Positions 49,801 through 61,092 are shown, counted from the stretch's first letter. The stretch is 64,000 bases of DNA from Bolinopsis microptera (GCF_026151205.1 NC_087072.1:2995375-3059374), one strand, 5' to 3'. A program made the numbers and translations. The notes: a model not told the origin generated them from the letters alone.

Positions 49801-49824
49801 ATTTGTTCTGAGTCTGGCAGCCAT
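43846..49824 (-). CDS. BTB–BACK–Kelch protein (KLHL family), ten exons
   Basis: Exons: 49627–49824, 49362–49460, 49070–49205, 48496–48872, 47964–48106, 47648–47872, 46080–46263, 45671–45802, 44981–45097 and 43846–44079. Phases agree throughout; the product is about 610 aa. The BTB domain spans exons 1–3 ([19 protein letters not shown]), BACK is mainly exon 4 into exon 5 ([24 protein letters not shown]), and six Kelch repeats follow, each with a GG and a distal W ([32 protein letters not shown]). Such proteins are substrate adaptors of Cullin-3 ubiquitin ligases. The N-terminus resembles KLHL18, the BACK region KLHL20; I do not assign an orthologue. The exon 5 donor (AT|GTTAAA) was chosen to keep the frame and is the weakest junction. 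Confidence 0.88.
44178..44341. repeat. 9-bp satellite (CACACAGTA), about 18 copies
   Basis: Pure 9-bp tandem array in the last intron of the Kelch gene, flanked by a short direct repeat ACATTTGCTGCGAC at about 44165 and 44339. The same unit forms the much larger array at 46300–47530. Confidence 0.9.
46303..47530. repeat. 1.2-kb 9-bp satellite with CACCCAGTA/CACCCAATA variants
   Basis: About 135 units in the Kelch-gene intron between exons 6 and 7. Variant units (CACCCAGTA, CACCCAATA, CACATTACATATAGTA) recur in higher-order blocks, and a longer block is clearly duplicated (46560–46830 resembles 47010–47180). At about 47452–47479 a few units are inverted, making a hairpin. Because the unit is a multiple of three without stops, all frames on both strands stay open for hundreds of codons; none is a gene. 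Confidence 0.92.
47531..47590. repeat. 20-bp tandem repeat
   Basis: Three copies of TTTCAAGATATTTATATCTT directly after the 9-bp satellite in the Kelch-gene intron 6. Confidence 0.85.
48336..48428. repeat. Large hairpin, arms of about 34 bp
   Basis: TCAAAATTTACAAAATGTCC and its inverted copy face each other around a 20-bp loop in a Kelch-gene intron. The pairing extends imperfectly outward. It looks like a small palindromic element. Confidence 0.7.
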
Positions 49825-50459
49825 CTTATATCTTTTTGTTGTTCTTTTATCAGGTCTTCATCATGCTAGATATTAGAATGGATTATATTCGTCAAATGTA
49901 AAAATGTTGATATTTCATTATTATCTCTGGGAAAACAAGGATACCAATATTGGAATTCTCACAATAGACTGAAAAATAGAATTTGAAATAATATCAATAC
50001 TTTACACAACATTTCACAATTTACACAATGTTAAATTAGTAAAACAACCAGTTGCTTATACTTTATAGTGATGCAATAATGCAACAGAGAAGTTTTGAAA
50101 TGAACCAGGCTTATGCATTCTCCATGTAAAGCTGACCAATTAAAAGTAAAAGAATAAAAGTTTCTCTTTCTAAGAATGAAAATTAATCTGGAACATCTAC
50201 CTTTAAAATTCAATTTGCAGCATACATAAGGAATTTAAGAATTATCAAACTGTCAAGCTTATCATATCAAAAACAAATTAACATCTGACATTGTACTCTT
50301 TAAGTGGGATACATTAACAACTCTCACAAGTCACGATAGATACCTTTTATAAGTAGTACAATATTATAACTCATAAGTTACTGAATTACCAAAGCTAAAG
50401 GGCCTATAGGATTAGATGGAAATCCCTTGCAATTAGCTAAAATACGAGTGCAACAAAGG
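49825..50459. other. Kelch-gene promoter region and ERCC8 3' flank, no gene seen
   Basis: 635 bp of AT-rich spacer. Reading frames are short and without domains. Confidence 0.4.
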
Positions 50460-51650
50460 TTACAGGTCATCGTCACTGTCACTCCAGTTATCCTGATAAA
50501 CAGTCTTTGTTTGAGCATTACTTTCATCCGTTTTATCTGATGCTCCAGGAGGTTCCCAGAGAAGTATTGTACAGTCACTAGAACAAGAATATAACTGTGC
50601 AATAGCTTTGTTGAAACAAACAGCATTTATTCTGCCAAAGTGCCCAGAGAGATCAGTGATGTGTTGACCAGTTAAAACGTCATAAACTGATACATCACTA
50701 CCATTTGGTAAATATAGCAATCCAGGGTAACACGAATAGAAGGAAACAGCTGCACCAACTGATTTAATGTCTGCACAAGCTGCAGTTCCAAAGTTAGTAA
50801 AAGTGTTTTCCCCAGTTGTCATGTCCCAGCAGCGCACTTGCTCATCTTGGCCAGAACTGAGAAGATAAAGACCTCCCTCTGTCTGTGATAAACTTGTCAC
50901 TGATCCACTATGACCTTTGTCTGAGTTTCCATTGAACTGATCAAAATAATGCACCGCTGCTTTTGATCTTCTTACATCCCACATGACTATTTTTCCATCT
51001 CTTCCAGCAGAAATTAAGGCATAAGCGTTTCTGTTTGACCAGATAACATTATTAACTGCTGCTGTATGTCCTCTCAAAGTATGAGTGTCAGATCCAGACT
51101 TCATATCACACAGCTTCACTTGATGATTTGATACAGCAGCTGCAATGAGATGGGATGTTTTTCCACCTTTCGCTGATAATTGAGCATCATAAACATGTCC
51201 AGAGAACTTGAACTTATCAACAGCAGCCATCTCATTGGTGTCCCAGACTTGTACACATTTATCTGACGAGCCTGATATGAATATGCCTGTGTCTTTAGGG
51301 AACCACTTAATAGAGTTAATACTGAATTTATGACCTGTTTTTGGTTCATAACATGTTGGTTTGACCTCATTAACAGAGTTAACCTCCAGCTCATTTATCT
51401 GATGTATGCTGACACCACCAACAGAATCTCCAGATAGCAGATATTCTCCATTAGTATCTATGTCAATTGCTGTACTGGCATATTTAGTTTCTGATGTCAC
51501 AGTCGTGTTGTTTGAAATTTCAAAAGAAAGAGTCTGATTTGATCGCAAATTATGCACATATTTTGAGTCAAACAATTGCTTTTGTCTATCATTGATTAAA
51601 CGCAAAACATTACTCATGTTATTGACAACTGAGATGGAGGGAGTAAGCAA
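50460..51650 (-). CDS. ERCC8: DNA excision repair protein ERCC-8 (CSA), WD40 substrate receptor
   Basis: One intronless frame of 396 codons, the same length as I recall for human CSA. It has seven WD40-type blades with typical ends (VQVWD, VKLCD, IVMWD, VRCWD, ILLWE). Family-specific text includes LLSGDSVGGVSIH, SIKWFPKDTGIF, GENTFTNFG and the acidic C-terminus WSDSDDDL (human ends in a similar WSSSDEE). CSA is the substrate receptor of the DDB1–CUL4 ubiquitin ligase and acts in transcription-coupled nucleotide-excision repair at stalled RNA polymerase II. The start is either the ATG at 51650 or the one at 51617. No intron is visible, unlike the multi-exon vertebrate gene. Confidence 0.93.
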   Translation of the reverse strand: MLTPSISVVNNMSNVLRLINDRQKQLFDSKYVHNLRSNQTLSFEISNNTTVTSETKYASTAIDIDTNGEYLLSGDSVGGVSIHQINELEVNSVNEVKPTCYEPKTGHKFSINSIKWFPKDTGIFISGSSDKCVQVWDTNEMAAVDKFKFSGHVYDAQLSAKGGKTSHLIAAAVSNHQVKLCDMKSGSDTHTLRGHTAAVNNVIWSNRNAYALISAGRDGKIVMWDVRRSKAAVHYFDQFNGNSDKGHSGSVTSLSQTEGGLYLLSSGQDEQVRCWDMTTGENTFTNFGTAACADIKSVGAAVSFYSCYPGLLYLPNGSDVSVYDVLTGQHITDLSGHFGRINAVCFNKAIAQLYSCSSDCTILLWEPPGASDKTDESNAQTKTVYQDNWSDSDDDL

Positions 51651-52440
51651 AGGAAACTAATTCATGATCTTCCACCTAATATTTTTTAAATAGATGGTTA
51701 AAATCAAATGACATAAATTAGATGTATACGTAAATCAGGTGAAAAGTTGTATTTTACACGTGGTTTTATTTTAGACATGGTGCAGGGCATGTCATTAAAG
51801 GACAAGGTAAGAAATTTTACATTGTTTGATAGCCTATCAAATGCAATCAAACAAGATTCAGAGCAGCAGATGTAAAACGGTGGGTATCATACAGGAACAA
51901 CATTTATGAGAAAAATTTAACTTGTAGCTCACTTATCTGGTCAATGATCTAGTATTAGGGGAACCTGTACATGGTAGAGCATAATGATACCGACCATGAA
52001 AGAGCTATACATGCCTATTACTAAGCTGAAGGAAGTTGAGACTAATTCTTAAAAGGAATAGTGAACCAATACTTTTGATAAAAATTTATTTGGATAGTGA
52101 AATTAAAAATTGATATAAAGATAACTAAGGTATGTCCCTGCCAAAAAACACTGAAACTCTCATTGTCAGAGTTTGTACTTTGATTTTATCAATACGTTCG
52201 ACACAGTACCCACTTTGTTGTTTATGTTGGTTTAATCGCATTATTTATATTATTCTCTTAGTGACCAACTGAATGTAACCGGGTTACCTTTTTTAGCAAT
52301 GACGACCAAGTGACTATTGAATTTACGCCAATCCCTGTGCACGGTACTCTTTTCAAGCTTCTCCCGAGAGAATCGAGCAATAATCTACATCTAGGTAAAT
52401 ATTTGATTCAGGATGTCAATCCTTCGCAGCTCGGTGAGGC
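51651..52440. other. ERCC8 upstream flank; possible tiny divergent first exon
   Basis: Mostly AT-rich spacer. At 51777–51806 an ATG begins ten codons (MVQGMSLKDK) followed by a good donor GTAAGA. This could be the first coding exon of a plus-strand gene sharing a divergent promoter with ERCC8, but I find no convincing next exon. Confidence 0.25.
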
Positions 52441-53640
52441 CCAGTGGTCGCATCCCGCCGTTCTACCGAAGTGGTTGCGAGAATACTTATTTGATGCGCG
52501 GCGTGGCCCAGTAGGGCATCGCGCTACAAGGTAAATATTAACAGGGTGATACTCGTAAAATATTTGTTCCAGATATTACCGTCGACGAGTCCAACTCGGC
52601 AAGCGTCCTGGTAGGTTGTAAACCTACAACGCGCGCCGGTCCAGACCATTAACAATGGTTAATATAAAAGTGCAACATTTTCATGTTCATTTTTGCAAAA
52701 TTTGCTGTGCGCGTCGTGCTGGATCTTTAAATGATTATGATGTATATTCAACATGGTGCAAGTGTAATTTAATTTAATTTTGGTTCGTCTATCACGTTTA
52801 TTTTTTAATAAATTAACCCCAAACCCGGCGCTTGTAGGTTTACAACCTACCAAAACGCGCGTTGACGGGTGATACTCGTAAAATATCGGTTCCATTTATC
52901 TGCTGATGCTACAAGACGCGCGCTGAGTTGGACTCGTCGACGGTCCAAATATATGGAACAAATATTTTACGAGTATCACCCGTTAACCCGGCGCACGAGC
53001 TAATTTGAAAATATTTGAACGTGCATCATTTACTAAACGTTGTATACTTTTTATTTGTTGTATATTTCTTCTTTATTATATGGCGCGGTCTTTGCTTCAG
53101 CTTCGGCCGCGAAAAAAGTATATTACGTAGTACCTTGACCATTGTTAATGATCTGGCCCGGCGCGCGCTACTTCGTAGCTCTTGCCATCAAGAAGAAAGC
53201 GGCGCGCGCTACTTCGAAGAAATTTAGACGAGTAACATCCGTCAAGTAGTACTTACTACCTTGCTCTAACCAGAGCCCTCTCGCTTGCAGTAGCGCGCGA
53301 CCGTGAAACAAGCGCGTCACGCAGTACGCGTATACACATGGCTATGTGAACTTACTACCTAGGCATAGATTACTTGTCTATTGCTTGCTCCTCTCACGTT
53401 GAGGAAGATTGAAAAGAGCATTGTAGGTTTATAACCTACCAGGACGCGCGCCGAGTTGGACTCGTCGACGATGCTGAAACAAATATTTTAAGAGTATCAC
53501 CCGTTAAAAAATAGCACCGCGCACAGGGACTGGCAATTGGCATTCCAGGTAAATTAAAAAGGTATACAGTGTATGTCAATGTATCATTCATTTGGCGTTC
53601 ATGTTAATGGCCGGCGCCACTATAGTGATCGCCGGCCATA
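52441..53640. repeat. CpG-rich fold-back repeat, copy 2
   Basis: Contains GCATCGCGCTACA (52514–52526), GTAGGTTTATAACCTACC-type palindromes and TTTTACGAGTATCACCCGTT words in both orientations. The block 53130–53345 is the reverse complement of two separate pieces of the copy at 8905–9365. GGCGCGCGCTACTTCG appears twice. No transposase frame was found; short ORFs across it are accidental. Confidence 0.7.
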
Positions 53641-54206
53641 TTTTGAGTCCCAAATATCATAAAAATGTTACAGTTGTGAGTTGCAATTAATAACGTGTAA
53701 ATTTTGTGTACTAATTGATTAAAATAAGTACTATGAAATGAAACTAAAAATATCTTACAGCATACAGATGTACAAATAATACACTCATTCTTACATCTTA
53801 TATTACAATTTTCAGTCGTGTCAAAACATGAAATCAAACTCTTTTTCCGTTTGATTCTGCAGCGATTATTATGCATTCAACAACATGCACAGTTAATGTT
53901 ATCAGTTATACAACATCTAAACGGTTTTTTACTTTGAGCTCACAACCTTCTGATTTGTCACTTTCTGCGCTGTTTTGGATTAACACAAAAGTTACAAAAA
54001 GCATTTGAATATCGGCTATAAGTTTGGCAGTGGCGTCTAGCGTACTAGTACTTTAAACTTGATGAACATGTCAGAACAATGAACAATGAACATCTAAATG
54101 TTAAGTCTTTTGCAATAACGACCGGCTGCACACGAGTAGCTATTTAAGGTGATCACACGAAGCCATGAAGCAACCAGTTACAGGTAAACATTTAACAATC
54201 TCGTTC
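53641..54206. other. DNAI1 3' flank, no gene seen
   Basis: AT-rich; no coding content recognised. Confidence 0.4.
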
Positions 54207-57200
54207 TTATTTGTCACTCAGATTCTCAGCTGGCTCTCGGACCAGTTCGAGAAGTTTCTCCATCTTAGCTATCTCGTTCTCATTCGAGTACGCTTTGTCC
54301 TGTGGAGAAGCCTTCTGTTATTGTCAGTAACGCCAAAAATGGCCGGTGTTCTGATTTTGTAGCAAATGAAACTTAACTTTGTTAAAGGTGACACTTAAAA
54401 AGACCATGAGGCAACGTGGTGAGTAAAGCGGTGAGCAAAGTGATGAATAAATTGTGAGTAAAATGGTGAGTAAAGCGGTGAGCAAAGTGGTGAGTAAAGT
54501 GGTGAGTAAAGTGGTGAGCAAAGTGGTGAGCAAAGTGATGAGTAAATTGGTGAGCAAAGTGGTGAGTAAAGCGGTGAGCAAAGTGGTGAGTAAAGTGATG
54601 AGTAAAGCGGTGAGCAAAGTGGTGAGTAAAGCGGTGAGCAAAGTGGTGAGTAAAGTGATGAGTAAAGCGGTGAGCAAAGTGGTGAGTAAAGTGATGAGTA
54701 AAGTTGTGAGTAAAGTGGTGAGCAAAGTGATGAGTAAAGCGGTGAGCAAAGTGGTGAGTAAAGTTGTGAGTAAAGTTGTGAGTAAAGTGGTGAACAAAGT
54801 AGTGAGCGAGATGGTGATAACGACGCACTTTACATAGAAATAAATAATAAGAGTAGGGCTCCACAAACAAAAACAGTTCAGACGACACAGAAGATTTGTT
54901 TTCCTACCGGCGTCTTTTTGCTTTTGTTCTGAAAGCAAACTCGACCATCAATCATCAATAATTAAATTGCAATTTTAAAAAGAAATATAAAAACTTGGTT
55001 ATAGCTTCAAAATGTATGCAATTAAGCCAAATGAATTGTTAAATGAACCTTTAGGCATTTTCTGAGGTTGGGGCTAAGTTTTAGAGTCAAAGCGTTGCCT
55101 CGGTCATCTCCAACAAGAATTACAGGATAGTGTTTGTTGAACGCCAAATGATTAACTTTTGTTCTCTTTTTCTGCACAACTGAAAAGTACTTAAGTAGGT
55201 GAATGGTCAAAGTGTATTTATTTGTTTTCTTACGTTTAGTGTAATTAATGCGCATAAATTCAAAAGTGGAATAATACTAGGACAACATCAATTCTTGGCT
55301 GATTACGAAACTTAATTCTGCGCTCACAGCTCAACCTGGAAACCCCAACTTTAACATTTCACGTTCACTACTCCTAGAGCTCCTACCTGACTGCTGACAG
55401 AGAGGACTGTATTTCTCCTGACTCAGGTCGAATATGTGCACCTGACCATCGTCCGTCACAGCACCGAACACAGTTGCAGAATAGGGCGACCAAACCACGT
55501 CACCGACTGAGTTCCCCAGGTCAAACGTGAACATTGGCTCACTGAAATTAAATCTCCAGGTAATATGTGAACATTGGCTCGCTGAAATTAATGTCCGGGT
55601 AAAACGTGAACATTGGCAATTGAAGGAAATAAGTCGGAAGAAAACTTTATCTGAATGAAGTGCATCGCATCCCTTTATTGCGCCGTCAAGTTGGGAGAGA
55701 ACACAATTAACGCATTCATATATATCGGATCGCATTCGTGCCTTCGGCACTCGTTGAATAATTTCCGATATCTCATGTGGGAATCACACAACAATCCCTA
55801 TTCATCATGTTACCGCTCAAGTCATAACAAACATCTATAAATTATTTGAGAAATAGACCTGAAAGTTATCCAGAAAAACTTGGCGCGCGTGACACGTTGA
55901 GCCATACACGAGCGTGCAAAATGATATAACCATATCTTTAAAGTTCAATTTCTGGCGCCCATTTTTGAAGTTATGTCCTAATAATAAGGCAGGTACATGA
56001 TAGCAATAATCGCGATGATTACAAATAAGTTACAGGTGAAAGTAAAAGTAAACCTGTAGTTATGATCCCAGATCTTGACGGTCCAGTCAGCACTGCAGCT
56101 AGCAAAGACTCGAGGATGGAAGTTGTTCCAGCGGACAGCGTACACGGCCATGTGATGGGCGTGGTAGGTATCCAGATATTGAGAACTGTAATGTTTGCTA
56201 CACTTGTGGATCTTGCCCTCCTCCGTTCCCACCAGGAACAGGTAGTCCGTGAACTTGTGGAAGTCGAAACACGTTCCACATGCTGGAGAAACAAATGGTG
56301 AGTCGTAGAGTGAAGTTAGGATTTAATTTTACACTTTTAAGGTGAAAGAGTTTAGTTCTCACTAACCGGCCATGTTTGAAAATCTGACATATCAGCCATC
56401 AGGTGTGGCAAACCTTGATTTTCATAACATTTCCCAAACGTATGGTATTAAATTTAAAACTGTACATACCTACAGTACCTAAATCATATCCTAAACATGC
56501 TGCTTTATCAGTTTATGTACCTAAATCAAGTCCCCCAGCCCCAGGGTCGGGCTCTGCTGTGGTGTTCAGTCGTATTAGTATGATATCAGTGTTGTGCAGC
56601 TCGTTCTTTATCAGACTCCAACACGTCACCCTACCGTCACTTGAGATTGAGAAGAAGTTCAGGTTGTTGTCCAGATCGTTCTCTTGCCAGTACACCTGCA
56701 GACAACGAAATGAAATCGAAAATAAAATAAAAGTGAAAGTTAAATTAACGATACCCAGAAATTAAAGGAACAAGATCGAGGGAAATGTTCTAGAACATTA
56801 CCTGCCACACGGTGTCAGTATGTTTGCCATTCTTGGCAGAAGACGAATAGTTTGGTTCGTTCATCTTATCCCGGAGATTGTAAACTGCCACACCGCCATC
56901 ATAGAACCCCACAGCCATCAGCCAGGGGTGCTCGGGGTGAAAATCTAGGGTCATAACCCCACTCTCGGTGGTGTAGGTGAACTCAGGAAAAGATGGGTTC
57001 TTCAGAGAGTACACACATATCAAGCCAGACCCTTGTTTCAAGAAATCATAGCTGCCATGACCCACTGCGAACATATCATCATACTCCGGATTGAAAACAA
57101 CAGCAGTAACCGACAGTTTCTTAGCTTTATCCGACTTGAAAGGCCAGAGGGGCAACAGAGTACCTTCATTCCCCTTGAACTCATCTGATGCATCCTCCCA

Positions 57201-59504
57201 GTACTTAAAATCCTGCGCAATCTCATCGTGTGTGTTCTGATTAACCATCCTCTCCACAATCTTAGCAGGTGTCCCTATCCTCTGAATCTCGTCTCCCTGG
57301 TTCAGCTCCGGTACTGAACTCTTGCCTCTCTTCTCCACCTCCTTGTCACGTGACTTTTGTTTCTCTTTCTGTCTCTCTTGCCGATCCATTTCTTCTTGGT
57401 ATGCGTCAAATATTTCCCACTGGTTGGCTGTTGCTGAGAAGTTTGTGCGGGGAGGTGGTTCTGTAGTTGTGCCACGTTCCTGGTCGAGAGTTTAGTGTAA
57501 AATGAGGAGCAAGAGAAGACAGAATATTACAGATTTATTGTGCGACTTAAGGTACCACCTTGAAACCATTTAAACAATTCTGCAACTAAAGAACAAATAG
57601 ATCTTAAGGCTGAGCGTGAGTTTGAGACGAAATTAGCTTTCATTTTAGACTTCACGTCTCCCGAAATAAAACTGCGAACAAAGTGAAACAAGGAACTAAG
57701 TAAACTGTAAAACCAAATTTTCGTCACGCATTGGACTTTATCAAGGTTACACTGAAAAGGGGGGGTTTGATCTCTGAACCAGAGAGTGTGGTAATTGGGT
57801 TAGGAAAGTAAACATACATGCGACAAAGATCAGGGTTACCATTAGGAAGAAAATTTCAGCAAAATTTGTAGAAAAGGGGTGTACACATCCATGCGAGAAA
57901 AAATCGGGTTACCAATAAGAAAAGATCTGTACATAGGAGCTTCAAGACGACCTATTAGAGGTCGAATCTACGAACACGAGTCTAGCTTCCGACTCAACAA
58001 CAGCAGGACCACACTAGGATACCACGCTGCTGAACACCGCAGAGCAGACGACCCACACTACACTCCCATATCGGGAAAAAGAGACTTAGCAAAATTCTTC
58101 GAAAACTACGAATTTAGCATATCAGAACAATGTAAGGATACCTTAGATACCTTTATAAGAGAAGGCTTAGCAATAGAACACACTAAACCGAAAATCAATA
58201 ACATGTGTGGAAACGGTTTTACAGACTAATTTCTAGTACACTTTTACTACGCTGATCTGAGGGTTGTAAACTTTCTCTGTTGTGATTTTTTCTTATTGGT
58301 AACCCGATTTTTTCTCGCATGGATGTGTACACCCCTTTTCTACAAATTTTGCTGAAATTTTCTTCCTAATGGTAACCCTGATCTTTGTCGCATGTATGTT
58401 TACTTTCCTAACCCAATTACCACACTCTCTGGTTCAGAGATCAAACCCCCCCTTTTCAGTGTAACCTTGATAAAGTCCAATGCGTGACGAAAATTTGGTT
58501 TTACAGTTTACTTAGTTCCTTGTTTCACTTTGTTCGCAGTTTTATTTCGGGAGACGTGAAGTCTAAAATGAAAGCTAAATTCGCAACTAAAGAAGGAAAA
58601 TGTCTGACCCTGTAAGGATTGTTGAAGGTTTGTGAAGCTCGTTCACTGTAGTTGAATTGGTTTCTCAGAGCAGATTCTGGCTTCACCGCTGCAAGGACCT
58701 CCTTAGGAGCATCCCTTTCCGCCTCTTCTCCCTCCAGCTCCAGTTCCAGTTCCTCTTCTCCTGGTATCTCTATTTCATTGAGGTTCTGCTCCACACCTGT
58801 CCCAGAGTCTGACAGTCCTAGCCGTGTAAGCTGCCGTCGTCCCTCGTCACTCTCCTTATGTAACATGTTACCGTCCATTGAGAAGTGGATAGCTAGCTGG
58901 TCAACCCCCATCTTCATCTTGTAACAACGCTCCTGAGGAAGGGAAGTTTGTGACACTTGCGATCTTAATGATTGTTAGTTGCACCATGAAAACTTTAATG
59001 GATAATAATGTTTAATTTGTAAGGGCTCTTACTTTGAAACTGTAGCGAACAATATTGTTGGGGGCGTGAGGATTGTTGGCAGTCAGGATTCTAGTAAACT
59101 CCTCCTTCAGCTCCTCTGGAGACAGATCTAGCTGGTCGTCTGGCTTCATCAGGATTTTAGGCTGAAAGAGAAATGGCTCACTACTTGATTTTTGAACAGA
59201 AGCAAGGTCGGGTACTGTAATATTGAACTGATTGTAACATCAGGTCTCACTAACATAACAACAATCACAGTATCACACATTGCAAGTGAGCTCTGTTGAA
59301 AATCGGAGATTTTACAAGGTTTTATTTAGATGTTAGAATTGTGAAAGAATGCACGTGTGTATGTCCGTCGGTTATTTTTTTGTAGAGTGTCTGAATGTTT
59401 GAAACCTGGAGTAGGTTAGAAGAAGACCCTATAGAGGAGCCGCTTGTTCCTTGAGTTGGGGTTCTAGAAATCAACCTGTTTTGGGCCTTCACTGCCCGGG
59501 CCAT
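54207..59504 (-). CDS. DNAI1: Axonemal dynein intermediate chain 1 (nine exons)
   Basis: Exons: 59406–59504, 59033–59161, 58609–58932, 56802–57479, 56521–56695, 56054–56282, 55387–55541, 55049–55179 and 54207–54299. Phases join to about 670 aa (human about 699). Strong family text: [96 protein letters not shown] and the terminal [13 protein letters not shown]. The C-terminal half is a WD40 propeller. DNAI1 (Chlamydomonas IC78) anchors outer-arm dynein to the doublet microtubule in motile cilia. The exact start is uncertain: ATGs at 59504, 59528 and 59543 are in frame, and ATGTCAGCAATGGAA before GTAAGT at about 59556–59570 could be a separate first exon. A mobile element sits in the intron before exon 4. 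Confidence 0.93.
54418..54832. repeat. 12-bp tandem array (GTGAGTAAAGYG-type)
   Basis: About 34 units alternating GTGAGTAAAGTG, GTGAGCAAAGTG and similar in the last DNAI1 intron. It stays open in several frames on both strands (for example VSKVVSKA), but no frame is supported as a gene. Unit variants occur in a higher-order pattern. Confidence 0.9.
57582..58594 (+). mobile_element. Inverted-repeat element with GIY-YIG-like ORF (Penelope-like remnant?)
   Basis: Two essentially identical 297-bp arms, 57628–57924 and 58287–58583, face each other around a unique 362-bp centre. A 12-bp direct repeat GCAACTAAAGAA lies at 57582–57593 and 58583–58594 and may be the target-site duplication. An extra 34 bp separates the left copy from the left arm. 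The centre encodes a GIY-YIG-like endonuclease segment. Long terminal repeats that can be inverted, plus a GIY-YIG nuclease, are hallmarks of Penelope-like retroelements; no reverse transcriptase is present here. It lies in a DNAI1 intron, 15–26 bp from the exon 3 donor. Arm identity implies recent insertion or gene conversion. Confidence 0.7.
57891..58229 (+). CDS. GIY-YIG endonuclease-like ORF of the inverted-repeat element
   Basis: 113 codons from ATG 57891, which lies inside the left arm, to TAA 58229. The text [18 protein letters not shown] resembles the YIG…R…H core of Penelope-type GIY-YIG nucleases. It is followed by a GYHAAEHRR block and the end EHTKPKINN (family consensus E…P.LN). 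The canonical first GIY half is not evident because upstream residues come from the repeat arm, so activity is doubtful. The frame has no internal stop. Confidence 0.6.
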   Translation: MREKIGLPIRKDLYIGASRRPIRGRIYEHESSFRLNNSRTTLGYHAAEHRRADDPHYTPISGKRDLAKFFENYEFSISEQCKDTLDTFIREGLAIEHTKPKINNMCGNGFTD

Positions 59505-59570
59505 AACACTTACTGACAGTGTTGCCATGGTAACCAACAACACAAATTTTACTTACTTCCATTGCTGACA

Positions 59571-60900
59571 TGACGCTATATATCCAATGAAGTGCTGGAG
59601 ACACAAGAAAATAGCAGATACACGATACAAGATATTAGGTACTGTTAATATGCACAATGAGCTAACGAGACAAAATGATAGTGTACTGAAGGCACTGCTT
59701 TGTCCTGTACTCGTACAGGGAGCGTGTTGGTTACCATGGATACACCTAAATACAACGCCAGGTGTACTGAAGCCCCGTGTTCGGGCTCAAGGCATGTAGC
59801 TCGTTAATTAATTAAATGTACTTTCTACTTTCATAACTATTACGTATATAGTTTATATATATAAACTTATCAGCTAATGACTGCCATTTTGTCCTTAATG
59901 GAGTTTAAAAGTAACAGTTGTTAGGACGGTTTCAGTCTTAGTTCAGATGAAAGAAATTCGGAAATAGGATATCAAGAACTATATAATAATATAACATTAA
60001 CCATATAGTATAATGATCATAATAATATAATAATCATAATGACATATCGAATATGGCCCACCTCCCAAGCTAAGTATTCCATATCATAGGTATTGATTAT
60101 TGACTATTCTGATGAAGAGTAATCTTGAATTAAATAACGTATTCACTATTCTATTCCCCAGTGTGTTATAGTATAGATAAACAATATTTGACCCGTGGGA
60201 TCAAAGTTGGTGGATGGTCCAATCAGGAACAAGATACCGCATTATAAACAAGTATCACATCACGCGACCTTCCAAGTTTAGGTGCGGGTCAACTGTCAAC
60301 TAATCTGCTATGTTTTGTTTATAAAGTTAAACGTAGCAAAAATACCGATTCAAAGTGGATGATGGAGTTAACAAAGAGTCGAGCACCGACTCTAAATTTT
60401 AACAAGAGAGTCGAGATTCCAATCAGTTGAGGTCCAATAGGAATGCAGTTTTCCAGGTCACGTGATATTAAGTGACCAATAGGAGAGCTCTTGGATACCT
60501 GCCTCCAGGGGGTCCGGCTGAGCCAGCTTGTCCGATTATCTTAATCAGAAATGTGCTGGTACCAGCAGATGAATAGCGAACAGACTGATTGATGCCTACA
60601 CATGTCGGGAAAGCTGATATGATGGGGTTGGGTTTCGAGTGCTTGTGTTGGGTTTCGAGTGCTTGTGGTTCACTGCCTACATCCCAGAACTTCTTGTGAT
60701 TATAAGTTGATGAACGAAAGTAATAAGGTTCTCTATTAGCGCGAGTAGTCAATTAGTCAATTAAAAGCTCCCAAGTGAACCCTCCAAGTCCAAGAGAAGA
60801 AGTGTTTAACGCAATTACTAATCCCAATACTAATCACAAATACACATTTGTGGAGTGTTCGGACAGGATTCTAGTTACAAAAATTTCGCTCGGTTATTCG
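59571..60900. other. DNAI1 upstream region, no gene seen
   Basis: AT-rich spacer. A minus-strand frame at 60468–60752 has mixed composition and spans a 20-bp tandem duplication (CACTCGAAACCCAACACAAG). I do not support it as coding. Confidence 0.35.
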
Positions 60901-60987
60901 TTGAACTGTTCTCAATCCCTCTGAAAGTATGTATTTCGGATGTGATTGCATCGGACCATAAAATTGCCTGTACCAAAAGAAACTAAC

Positions 60988-61092
60988 CGTTTCAGCACCG
61001 TACAGGTCCCCAAATTCGTCATCCAGGGCTCTACTAGCTCGTCTCATATCAGTTCGGGAAACTGTGGACTTATTCAAAGCTAACATGGACAT
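60988..61092 (-). CDS. Candidate first coding exon, unidentified
   Basis: ATG at 61092 opens 35 codons (MSMLALNKSTVSRTDMRRAS, then DDEFGDLYG) ending at a consensus-like donor GTTAGT at 60987. Composition is protein-like with no repeat character. It could be the first exon of an unknown minus-strand gene or an alternative upstream exon of DNAI1: it ends in phase 0, as DNAI1 exon 2 requires. No match is recognised. Confidence 0.4.

Noticed and set aside
52310-52534. 74-codon + strand ORF
   Set aside because: Runs into the CpG-rich fold-back repeat that also occurs near 8800; no protein features.
54382-54938. Ser-Lys-Val or His-rich repeat proteins
   Set aside because: 12-bp tandem array in the last DNAI1 intron; open only because of the repeat period.
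60468-60752. 94-codon minus-strand ORF
   Set aside because: Spans a local 20-bp tandem duplication; no splice signals or domain support coding.
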